Below, in pieces: positions 9,837 to 18,204 of a DNA stretch of 39,622 nucleotides. The notes beneath the pieces were generated by a model. The model had not been told where the DNA came from and ran no database searches. It saw only the letters and a program-made list of their open reading frames with translations. Location of the stretch: positions 160,062 through 199,683 of the forward strand of contig MNCI01002118.1 in NCBI GenBank assembly GCA_015680685.1, given 5' to 3'. Origin of the DNA: Gnetum montanum (Eukaryota > Streptophyta > Gnetopsida > Gnetales > Gnetaceae). The position numbers and the translations under genes are program-made. Each line of letters begins with the position of its first letter. The first letter of the stretch is position 1.

Positions 9837-10281
9837 TGAAGGAGAAGGCAGTGGAAGGTTAATCCCTGAAACAGGGGCTATGATTTTGCAGTGCGAGGAA
9901 GTGGCCTTGGCTTTGGAAGAAGAGGTTCTAGTTAACAAGGTGAGTAGCGTGCAAGTTCCTGTGCGTGAGAAGGGAGCAGCAGTGGAAGATGCCGAAGTCT
10001 TTTCGGCCAAGACAGGAAGAGGTAAATGATTTGTAACTCAGTGAGGTTAACTTTTATAGCGTACTAAACTCTAGACAATTGCTTCTAGAGGTTATACTAG
10101 TCATCGTAATGTCTCAATTATGTCGTTATATGGAACTTGTTCTACGTAATAGGTGACCAGGATGTACACTTGTCAACAGTGATGACTCGATCTTGAGACG
10201 AATTTCTTGATAAATTCGCCTTTATGGAAGGCGTCGTCCAAGATATGATCGGTCGTTTGGAGCAAATCGATCCTGAAGTGG
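9837..10281 (+). pseudogene. Antisense gene A, exons 5-6: acidic linker and DPEV segment
   Basis: Exon 5 (to 10021, donor G|GTAAAT) is Glu/Val/Ala-rich and short compared with the strongly acidic exon 5 of element B; its acceptor is uncertain because the AG at 9835 gives the wrong frame. Exon 6 (10153-10281) encodes FAFMEGVVQDMIGRLEQIDPEV, split here by a donor G|GTACAC; element B has the close match LMFMQGIINDMI and VDPEV before the same donor position. One stop (TGA) lies in exon 6. Confidence 0.5.
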
Positions 10282-10365
10282 GTACACTATGATCATTACG
10301 CAGAAGTTGTTCCATTGTGGTATTATGTTACCTAATTATGCCTAACCACCATTTTATGTTATTAG

Positions 10366-11183
10366 GAGCTCGACTCAGATGGGATCCGTCAGAGCCTATT
10401 GATCTAGACGTTACTGAACCCTCATCGGAAGCAATTGTCATGCTGCGCAACATTTACGATGAGATGCGTAAATGTGCTATATGCTCGACTCACTCCTTAT
10501 GGGAATGCCAAGGTGTAAACGAAGACCTTTGGAAGAGATTGCAAAGGTCAGAGAAGGAGAGGGTGGCTCTAGGTGATGAAGTGGGGGATTTGAGGTCATG
10601 GAATGAATTCCTGCAAGCTCAGGGGATGGGCAACGAGGACTGGTAGATGACTGTTGTAGACTATGCCCGTTATTGGATGGTCGTCTGAAACAGTGTCGAG
10701 ACCAGCCGCGAACTGGTTGAGCAGAGGATGCAAATGGATCTCCTAGCTTAGAAAAATCAAGACTAGAAGAACTTTAGCACAAGTGTGCAAGAATGGGGGC
10801 AGATGCAGCAAGACCATAAACATGTCTATAAGTGGGAATGTGCTGCCTATCATCAACATTATAGGGACTCTGTCGTCGAGGCTCAGTCTCTTCAACTATT
10901 CCTCGACGTTATTGTTGCTTCCAATGCATTTGAAAGGTTTCAAGAGCAAGTGACGATAAGTGCCTCCATAGAAAGGGAAATGCCTCTTCTTGGGGGTGAG
11001 ACAATTGTCCCTTCCTTCTTTCTTGAACCACCCCGATGGACTCCTGTGGAGAAAGGGAAGGTCAAGACTAGAGCTAATCTAGGAGATGGGGTTTGGTCTG
11101 AGCTCACAGAGGATGAAATTATGCAACGTCTATGGGTTGGCTTAGAACAAATCCTATTTTCTACTGATGCAGGACCTTCATAG
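10366..11183 (+). pseudogene. Antisense gene A, exon 7: coiled-coil-like region
   Basis: 818 bp (820 in element B). The opening LRWDPSEP and the blocks IYDEMRKCAICSTHSLWEC, NEDLWKRLQRSEKE, VVDYARYWMVV, VEQRMQMDLLA, EWGQMQQDHKHVYKWECAAY and PPRWTPVEKGK are shared with B. The composition (Glu, Lys, Gln, Arg, Leu) and spacing suggest long helices or a coiled coil. Four stops interrupt the middle, and the last codon before the donor is TAG where B has CGG. No enzyme motif is seen. Confidence 0.55.
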
Positions 11184-11290
11184 GTGAGTTGTTGTTTTAT
11201 TATGCTTTTCTTCATACCTAGTTTTGATCGCGATGTCAATATGCGTGTTATGTCTAATTGCAAGACTGACCTGAGGAGGTTCCTCAGCAG

Positions 11291-11521
11291 GATAAACATA
11301 ACGTGGATGACGACCCTCACGAAGAGGGTTTGCAGGGGACAGAGCATAATGGTGATGATCAATGCCATGGTGAACAACCTCATGCAGAAGAGCCTAGCAG
11401 GGAGGGCCACTTTCACGAAGAAATGCTAGCTGAAAAAGGTGGCCCCTATGAGGACGATTTGCTCGAAGTAGAGATGGAGCTAAGGGATACAGGCGATAGT
11501 GGGGACAAAGGAGATGCATAG
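11291..11521 (+). CDS. Antisense gene A, exon 8: acidic C-terminal tail
   Basis: Starts after an AG acceptor and is open to a TAG at 11519-11521. It is rich in Asp, Glu, Gly and His (for example DDDPHEEGLQGTEHNGDDQ) and ends GDSGDKGDA. Element B's exon 8 is likewise acidic (EEGDAEGNDTG, ending VGEDDP). The sequence itself is not conserved; composition, place and acceptor are. Confidence 0.5.
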   Translation, partial: DKHNVDDDPHEEGLQGTEHNGDDQCHGEQPHAEEPSREGHFHEEMLAEKGGPYEDDLLEVEMELRDTGDSGDKGDA

Positions 11522-11718
11522 TATGACTGTATTAGCCACAGTTCATTTTTTATGAAGGGATGAAACAAAAGACAATATTTTTCTTTAACACTTTAATGCA
11601 AATTTGGTCTGAGTTTGATGTTCTTTTGTTGTTTTTGTTTTATGCAAAGCGTAAATGTATAGGTTTTGATGCTATGACAAATCGTAGATAATTTTAAGCA
11701 TGTAGCGTAAATGAAGTT
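11522..11718. other. 3' flank of antisense gene A
   Basis: AT-rich, no credible gene. It contains AAGCGTAAATG and TAGCGTAAATG words that recur through element A. A possible polyadenylation signal for the antisense gene, AATAAA, lies beyond the next array at 12053-12058. Confidence 0.4.
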
Positions 11719-12002
11719 ACTAGTTTAAAGCCATTGTAGGCCACTTGATAATTCAGGTGCGAAGCGTAAATGAGATTGCTAGTTTTAGGCCATTTCGGGC
11801 CTTTGACTAGTTCAAGTGTAAACTGTGATTTAAATAGGTAGTTTAAGGCCATTGTAGGCCATAGATAGTTTAAGGCCATTTCGGGCCATGGATAGTTTAA
11901 GGCCATTTCGGGCCCTTGAAATGTGTGTAAAAGAATAACATTAAGTCGTCAGTTTTAAGCCATGGCAGGCTGCGATTAGTTTTAGGCCATTTCGGGCCAT
12001 GG
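11719..12002 (+). repeat. Tandem array between protease and antisense gene, element A
   Basis: About ten degenerate units built on TAGTTTAAGGCCATTTCGGGCC, of about 22-60 bp spacing, read on the + strand. The reverse complement (GGCCCGAAATGGCCTTAAACT) matches the array at the same module boundary in element B (24944-25179). The central AGTTTAAGG is the core that also occurs in the other arrays. Confidence 0.85.
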
Positions 12003-12084
12003 ATAATTTAGGTGCAAAGCATACATGATTAGTTGTAGATAAAGTTAAGAGTAATAAAGATAGCTAGTGGGAGCATAAAAAATA

Positions 12085-12239
12085 AGCATAAGCGTAAATG
12101 GGAGTAGTTGGTATAAGTGCAAAAAAAAGCATAAGCGTAAAATGAGAATAGCTGGTATAAGAGCAAAAAATAAGCATAAGCGTAAAATGAGAATAGCTGG
12201 TATAAGCGCAAAAAATAAGCATAAGCGTAAAATGAGATG
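12085..12239 (+). repeat. 45-bp tandem repeat, about 3.5 copies
   Basis: Units start with GCATAAGCGTAAAATGAGAA and continue TAGCTGGTATAAGAGCAAAA. Starts are at about 12085, 12130, 12175 and 12220. The period is a multiple of three, which produces a spurious repetitive frame on the minus strand. No match to this array in element B was seen. Confidence 0.85.
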
Positions 12240-12379
12240 AGTGTTGACAAAGGAAAAATAGGATAGCTGATGGACAAATATGTGTAAACTACATGATAAT
12301 TAGAGAACAAGGTTTACCTGCTAACTCTGTAATTGTTTCTTGATTACTTTTATTTTTGGTGATGTGTAAAGATGAGGGG

Positions 12380-13100
12380 ATTTATGACCCTTTTCCTTCA
12401 TGTCACAATCTTCCTCTTAGAATGGTAGTTCGGCCCAAGTTAGGCTATCATTGGCCATTGTTTCAGCTTGTTCGAGTATTTGGACAGGGGACTGGTCTTC
12501 AGGCATTTCGATTTCTGACCCCTATTTTGTTTCTATGTTATTAATAGCCTGAGGGGTTATTTCGTCATTGTGGATGACCACTTCTCCTCCTGCGTAGGGC
12601 AGATGGATCTCCTGATGGATAGGTGATGAAACTGCCCTTAGTTGAGTCAANCAAAAGGATCAGGTGACAATGGCGCCCATGTTCATCACCATCTGGATTG
12701 GCCAACACCAAATCCGGAGAGTGCATGTAGACAATGGGGCAGCCGCTAATGTCATCTCATATCCCATAGTGGATAAGCTAGGCTTGATCGATCAGATCAG
12801 TCCNCCCCATTGTCTACATGCACTCTCCGAATTTGGTGTTGGCCAATCCATATGGTGATGAACATGGACGCCATTGTCACCTGATCCTTTTATGGGTCAT
12901 CCTTAATGGATTCGTTGCGAAAGGTCAACAGGGAAGGCCCAGGCTTCTCAGCTGCGAGAGAAAGCATAATGGAATAAATCGCTTCTTCATCCACTGGTAG
13001 GCTTTCGTCCATGGCTATGGACATTAGTATATGAACCATAGCCTCACGATGTTTCTGTGATGTCATGAGTAAGTCATAAAGGCTCAATGTTGTATTTTTT
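12380..13100 (-). pseudogene. Aspartic protease of element A (disrupted by an assembly fault)
   Basis: Upstream part (13087-12892) includes the helical pre-protease segment SLYDLLMTSQKHREAMV and MSIAMDESLPVDEEAIYS, matching element B. The protease begins MFITIWIGQHQIRRVHVDNG; the active-site box is VDNGAAANVI, as in Tat elements that use DNG/DGG-type boxes. The N-bounded piece 12652-12803 is in the wrong orientation and overlaps the flank by 87 bp. After it about 165 bp of the protease, including the region equivalent to LILGRSW in element B, is absent at the N at 12651. The tail continues HQEIHLPYAGGEVVIHNDE from about 12620 down. It would cleave gag-pol in the particle. Confidence 0.75.
12651..12804. 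other. N-bounded inverted contig in the protease of element A
   Basis: Single Ns at 12651 and 12804 bound a 152-bp piece. Bases 12653-12739 are the reverse complement of 12805-12891 with three mismatches. The piece reads in the sense opposite to its flanks, yet encodes the next protease residues if turned round. This is a scaffold-joining error, not a natural inverted repeat. Confidence 0.85.
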
Positions 13101-13975
13101 TATTTTAGAGCCTGTTTGACTTGCGTAAAGGCATCGAAGAGATCCTGCCCACGATCTAGCTGCTTGTCACCCTTTTCCTCTTCCATTCGTCCTAAGAAAT
13201 GAATTTCTCAAGGAGGAGTGACATGTGGTCGAGGGCTGTGTTTCTTTTAGCTAGGAGGAGATGGTTGCGTTTGCGTAACTTCGTCATTTTTAGAAAATGG
13301 GGCCAAGGGTACAGAAGTGAGGGGTTTAGGCTTGGGAAACCCCAGCATAAGATGGTCCTTAGCCATACTAGTTGTCATATCTCCTTCTCCTTTTCTGTTA
13401 AGTTGGGTTCGGAAGATTGACTTGGAGGTTTGCTCTTGCATAGGAGGGACAGTTGATGGTTTTGGCACCCTAATGACAAAGGGTCGAAGCAATGGTCTGA
13501 GAAGGGGCTCGAAGGATAAAAGGTTGCTTTGGAACACCACTTGTTGATGCTAATGGATCTGCTATTTTGGGTGAGTGAGGATGCGTTTATAACACGAAAG
13601 GCTGCTTCGGCTATGCCTGATTATCGCCATCTACTCCTACCACGTTAATTGTGTACCCTACGTTATTTGCATTTAACGGGTCTTGGTACACATGCATGGC
13701 TTGGTTTTCTAGGAGAGCTAGACTATTGCTATCTAAGATCAGGTTACCTTGATTGATCAGACATTGAATGTCATCTTTCAGCACCCAGCAGTAATCCGTG
13801 TCATGACCATATAATTGATGGTAGTCACAAAACTAGTCCAATCTAAAGTTCTTGGGAACTGGCGGTTCATTAGGTTGGGCCAAGGAAGGGTTCTTGAGTA
13901 GCTCACAATGGCACTTATGACATTTCAAAGCCTCCTCGAACACCGCCTTGTGTCGGATATGGCCGGTCCCCAATA
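13101..13975 (-). pseudogene. Gag C-terminal part of element A with zinc-knuckle-like motif
   Basis: At about 13840-13760 the minus strand encodes CDYHQLYGHDTDYCWVLKDD, the CxxH...GHxTxxC motif seen near the gag-protease border of plant Tat elements, presumably for RNA binding. It is followed by a Pro/Lys/Ser-rich linker (13540-13247) towards the protease. Element B has the same motif as CDYHQ.CGHDTDYCMVLKDD with one stop. Frames shift at least once between this part and the gag core. Confidence 0.65.
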
Positions 13976-15960
13976 ACTACTTTAGAAGTTTTGAAGGCTT
14001 CATAGGTACAGTTGCATAATTTGAGCGATCCTTATGCTCAAATTTTGGCCTCGGTTGTGGAGGTGCTTTAGGGGTGGAAGGAGCTTCTTGATTGGTGCCA
14101 TTTGAGCTAGTTGTTGGCTTGGCAGGCTCCATAGTTGTTTTCTTGTTGTTGTTGTTTTTTCTTAGCCCCCTCGGCAACCACTGCTACTGTCGTTGTTGTG
14201 GCTTTGCCTTTGTCCTTACCCTTGCTATGGGCATTCTTGTAGACCACATATGCCAAATCTTTACTGGCCTCCACCGTGTCTTGGATGCTCTTAGTTTGAG
14301 AAAAGGCTTCGTTGAGGGAACGGGGAGCAAGGTAATACAGCTTAAACTTGATAAAGTCATTGACCGCTCCCTTGAAGATTGCTAGTAGATGGGTTTCCGC
14401 GATGGGTTCGTGGATTTCATTCAAGGTAGTGCTTCATCGCTTTATAAACTTTTGAACCGACTTGAGCAGGTCTTGCTTAACTCCCATAAGCTAGTCCAGC
14501 ATGACCTTCGGCTTCAGATTGTATTTGAAACGAGTCACAAACTGAGTTAATAGCTCTTCCAAAGTTAAGATGGAAGCATGTGGGAGTGCTCGATACCAGT
14601 CCATAGCTTTGCTCGTTAAGGACATAGCAAAGATACGGATTATAGTATGCAGCCATTGTTGCAGTAATAAGGACTTTAACCTGAAAGTGACAAGGTGGGC
14701 GTTGGGATCACCTTCCCCATTATATTTTGTAAAATGGGGAAGGGGCATCCTAGGTGGCAACGACAGGACAGAGACTACTGGACTAATAGGATTGTCATGG
14801 TAGAAATTCATGACTTGTATCGTGTCAGAACCAGCAGCCTTGAGATGTTTGACCTCTTCAGTAAGGGTTTGAATGAGCTAGAAGACTTGGTATAGACCCG
14901 TGGATGACAAGGTCGTTTGTGGAATGGCAGGAGGAGCCACACCAGGTGGCAAAACGGAGGTTGCAGCTTGGCCGATGGTTGGTGCTATTGGGATGGTCCC
15001 TATAGGTAGTGTTGCTTGTGGCATCCACCATCTGGTTGTTGGTGCGGATGGAGCGACCACCATTGGCTGCACCATTGGATACACTATTTGTGTAACTGGG
15101 GGCATAGGCAGCAATCTCGTAATTGGGTTTAGCACTTGCGTGACTTGGCTTTGATGATGGGGATGGTGGTGCATTTGCGCAAGATGCACAACAAGAGACA
15201 TGTTGGGAGCCCACCATGCTGTGGTGGCAGGCCCTGTCATGTGAGTCAGGAGCAAGGTTGGTGTTGTAGGTAATTGCGATGTAGGTATCGCGTGCACATG
15301 CGGTGACATAGGCACGGGTGCACGATGAGATGGGTTAGGTAATTGCACGTGCTGGGGAATGATTTGCGATGGACCTTCACCCGGAATTATAGTTGGAGAG
15401 AGAAAATGTAAGCGCGACAAGTGTGGGACTCTATTAGTATTAGATAATGTCAAAGGCTTGGTGACCATGAACAATGGATTTACGCAGGACGTTGTGGAGG
15501 GAGGGGCCATGGTGAAATCAGCATGACTGCCTTCTTCAGAGTGAGAGTCCAGATCGTCTTGTCTATTATGAAGCGTTTCATCTCGGAACAACACCTCTAG
15601 TTATTCTGGTGATGTCTTTGCCATTAGCATTTGATCTAGGATCCACTTTTGTTGATCTGTCAGGGGTATAGCGGTGTTAGGTGAAGGAATAAATTCCTTC
15701 CCATTGCAATACATGAACTCGTACTCTCGTTTTTCCTCGAATTCTTGTGGATACATGGGCGGGTTTGCCGCTAGCTTAGCACAGAGGAAATTGTAGTGTT
15801 CTCTGCACTGAGCGTGTCACTCAGGCTCTTTATTTTGAAGCTTGAGGGAGCAGCATGGTCGCATCGAACTAGTTGGCGGCTCGACCACAGGAGGCGTAAG
15901 TTGTAGAGTCCAAGGGTTCTCAAGGTTGGCTGTGTCAACAACGGTAGTTGATGTAGTCAT
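13976..15960 (-). pseudogene. Gag of element A
   Basis: Start chosen at the ATG at 15960 (MTTSTTVVDTANLENPW), about 230 bases after the primer site. After a Cys/Gln-rich part come YEFMYCNGKEFIPSPNTAIP (matched in B), a long Pro/Thr/Ala-rich spacer (15500-14880), and the gag core: FYHDNPISPVVSVL, LPHFTKYNGEGDPNAHLVTF, IFAMSLTSKAMDWYRALP, LEELLTQFVTRFKYNL, LNEIHEPIAETHLLAIFKGA, then a Lys-rich tail ending near 14107. The DPNAHL...F...L...A..WY..L pattern is that of the retrotransposon gag core. Frame breaks and stops occur at 15594, 14878, 14490 and 14440. It would form the particle. Confidence 0.8.
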
Positions 15961-16190
15961 TCTCTACACAATTGGTAAATAATGATAATAAGGGTATAGC
16001 TCACAAGGGCAGAAGCAAATTAATGCAATAATCGGGGCTTTCTATCTTGTAGGATTCCAAGGGAATCGTCGGAGCGACCGATCTGCACCACACAATCTCG
16101 TAGACAACGTCGGAGGTATTACGTTTATGTTGATTGACAATGGGTACAGACAGCTTACAAGACTACCTGTAAAATTTGGATTGGATATCA

Positions 16191-16209
16191 GGCCCTCCTT
16201 CTAGTGCCA
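16191..16209 (-). other. Primer binding site of element A
   Basis: Six bases inside the LTR end (TTACA at 16216 on the minus strand) the sequence TGGCACTAGAAGGAGGGCC begins with the obligatory TGG complementary to the CCA end of a tRNA. I could not name the tRNA. The position immediately inside the LTR is the evidence. Confidence 0.5.
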
Positions 16210-16215
16210 GAAAAC

Positions 16216-17761
16216 TGTAACGACAGAAAACATCTGTTGCTGGAAATACCGAACGAAAGTCTGTGTACATAGTTCTAACCCCGGATCCATGCGAGGATCA
16301 TGCTGGAGAAAAAACGAATCCAAGGTGCCCTGAACGGTCTTGTTAATCAGATAGGGACTTACTTGATCAGTAAAAATTTTGTGATATTTGGATGACAAAA
16401 TGATGGTTCTTTATGAGAAGATATAATATTATTAATTTTGAAGATAATTGAAAACGATGTAATCGATTTAAAGCGATTTGCGAGATTCGTGTAAATAGGG
16501 AACAAGAGATCAAATTTAGAACGTAGGCAATCCCCAGATCTGGGATTCAACTCATGAACCAAATATATTAGATACAATGATTACAAGCAGACTTCGATTT
16601 AAGTGAAGTACATGCCAACAATAAGAAGGCTGTTCAAAGATGAAGCAAGCAAAGGTCAATCTACCTTGTTCTAGCGGATCTGGGTACAAGGAGGTTGGTC
16701 CTGAAGCAAAATGTCCGTCAAACAGCTATTTCTGACTGAAGGTTCTTGCCAATTGTCTTCGATATTCTTACGATTATTGATCCCCTTTATTCTCTTTTCA
16801 ATCCTTTCTAAAAGTTGTTAAAAATTGCCAATGGAAGGAAAAAATCACTCACAGAGAAAATTTGTCAATTCTTTTTTGAGAAATTTTTGCCCCCCCTTTT
16901 GATCTTTGTTGACTGGAGTATTTATAAGATTAGGGTCAGGAGAAAAATGCGGTTTAGATGATGCATGTCCTACCTTTGACTTGATGTGTTTGTTGTTGAA
17001 GCTTGCGGCGCCATACTGCCTTATTTTCTAAAGCGTAACACGTCGTAAATCACTCTTGTAGGAGCTTTGGCAACAAACTATCCTTTGATTACGCTGCAAT
17101 ACACTAGAGAGCGTATTGTGACGTATGAACTACTGATGTCTGAATTGTGCTGTCGTTGCTTGCATTATGCTGCACCATGCTAGATTATGTTGCATCATGC
17201 TAAATTACGCTTCATAGCGTGATTAAGCATAAAATAGCGAACTTGCAAAAAATGGAAGTGTTGTCGTTGTGCTTCCTCTGTTTCTGATCAATCCTTCTAG
17301 GGTTTATTACACCACACTGCGTAACACAGCGTAATAGGCCCTTTAGTCGAGAAAGAAAACCTGCTGAAATGCGTGGCATGCTGCAGATCATTGCCGAAAC
17401 CTTAGGATTTTTTGTTGGGTCGTCGAAGTCTTGAATATTTGCCATCTTTGGTGTTGCGATGAACTGCCTTCTGACATTACGCTACGTTATGCGACTTTAC
17501 GCCATGTTGCATAATGCGGCGTAATATGCTAAAAGTTAAGATTTTTGAAACATAGAAAACTCGTAAAGTTGAAGGCTTGCCGCTGTGCATCCATTGCCTT
17601 GTTCTATCTTCAGAAATTTATTTGTGCTGTGCTGCGCAGCGTGGCAGGACAGACCTTTAACCGAAAAGGTGACTTGCTGTGCCACGCCTTGTCACGACTC
17701 CTTGCTTGAGTCACTAGATTTTGTCGAACCATCGAGGCCTCAAAATTTTTATGGTGTTTTA
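16216..17761 (-). mobile_element. LTR of element A
   Basis: About 1546 bp. Its start (TAAAACACC at 17761) and end (TTACA at 16216) correspond to the ends of element B's LTR fixed by target-site logic. The last 150 bases align with B (GTTCAGGGCACC, ATGGATCCGGGGTT versus ACGGATCCAGGGTT). A minus-strand TATA box lies at 16926-16919. The U3 part has many near-palindromes built on GCGTAA/TTACGC (around 17026, 17090, 17170-17222, 17310 and 17475-17530). Confidence 0.75.
16919..16926 (-). promoter_or_regulatory. TATA box in the LTR of element A
   Basis: TATAAATA on the minus strand, about 700 bases before the LTR end, at the same relative place as TATAAATA in element B's LTR (37278). The upstream bases align as well (CATCTAAACCGCATTT versus CATCCAAACCACATTT). 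Confidence 0.6.
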
Positions 17762-17765
17762 ATGG

Positions 17766-18150
17766 CCCCTCTTTGTTGATGTTTAGAGGGCTTACTCGAA
17801 AGACGTCGACAAAGAATACGAAACACTAGAGAGGTAAAGGCACCAACAGCGTCTGTCAGAGATTGCTTGAATGTTGGTCTGTCAAACCTAGAAATGCAAA
17901 GGCAGGGGAGGGAAGAAAGCATAGAAGAGATTTTACAGAAGTAAGAGGAGGGAGGTTCGGGGAAGACTCAAGCATGTGAACATGAAACTGTTGCGAACAA
18001 GTCATTACATTTTTCCACGAATGTATTTGTGAAAGGTGTAATTGTGTGCAGAGGTCATGATTTGTGTAAAGTTTAGCATTGCCTGCATGCAATCAGTGTG
18101 CACAAGTGATTAATATACAAAGATGCCTGTATGTAGCAGCCACATGACAG
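17766..18150 (-). mobile_element. 3'-terminal fragment of a Tat-family element upstream of LTR A
   Basis: Directly outside the LTR start lie a polypurine tract (AAAGAGGGG, 17774-17766 minus), an imperfect hairpin (17771-17784 with 17801-17814) and a pyrimidine-rich stretch (17957-17890), in the same order as before element B's 3' LTR (35918-36105). A 5' LTR should be preceded by host DNA, so this is the 3' end of another copy or a displaced part of A itself. The outer boundary is not visible; 18150 is approximate. No gene recognised. Confidence 0.5.
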
Positions 18151-18204
18151 GAAGACACCCAGTGGCTGACAGTTGATCAAGAAAGTAGTTCACTCATATG
18201 CATA

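Larger units (their letters stand above)
7099..11521 (+). pseudogene. Antisense gene of element A: eight-exon gene with an HAD/NIF-like domain
   Basis: Proposed exons: 7099-7217, 7734-8184, 8286-8560, 8670-9719, about 9837-10021, 10153-10281, 10366-11183, 11291-11521. Donors are GTAAGT, GTAAGA, GTAAAC, GTAAAC, GTAAAT, GTACAC and GTGAGT; acceptors are AG in every case. Phases match across the exon 2/3, 3/4 and 6/7 joints, and the same exons, boundaries and phases recur in element B. The exon 1/2 joint does not keep frame as I read it, and exon 5's start is ambiguous. Stops occur in exons 2, 3, 4, 6 and 7. Parts in order: short basic leader, HAD-like domain, long unknown region, acidic region, short conserved DPEV segment, coiled-coil-like region, acidic tail. 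It lies opposite to the element's own genes, between protease and RT. Confidence 0.75.
2380..17761 (-). mobile_element. Element A: Tat/Ogre-type Ty3/gypsy retrotransposon with an antisense gene
   Basis: Read on the minus strand the order is LTR (17761-16216), primer site (16209-16191), gag (15960-13640), protease (13100-12380), two repeat arrays, an eight-exon gene on the opposite strand (7099-11521), RT, RNase H, a second archaeal-type RNase H, integrase (6546-3074), and a 3' tandem array. The second RNase H and the CxxH...GHxTxxC gag knuckle mark the Tat lineage. It lacks a recognisable 3' LTR: the homology to element B's 3' region fades by about 2380. All coding parts contain stops or frameshifts, so the copy is dead. 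It is about 15 kb, in the Ogre size class. Confidence 0.8.

Noticed and set aside
12029-12310. Repetitive Tyr/Phe/Leu-rich frame on the minus strand
   Set aside because: Product of the 45-bp tandem array; not a membrane protein gene.
12652-12891. Natural inverted repeat in the protease
   Set aside because: Single Ns at both joints and overlapping ends show a misoriented contig.
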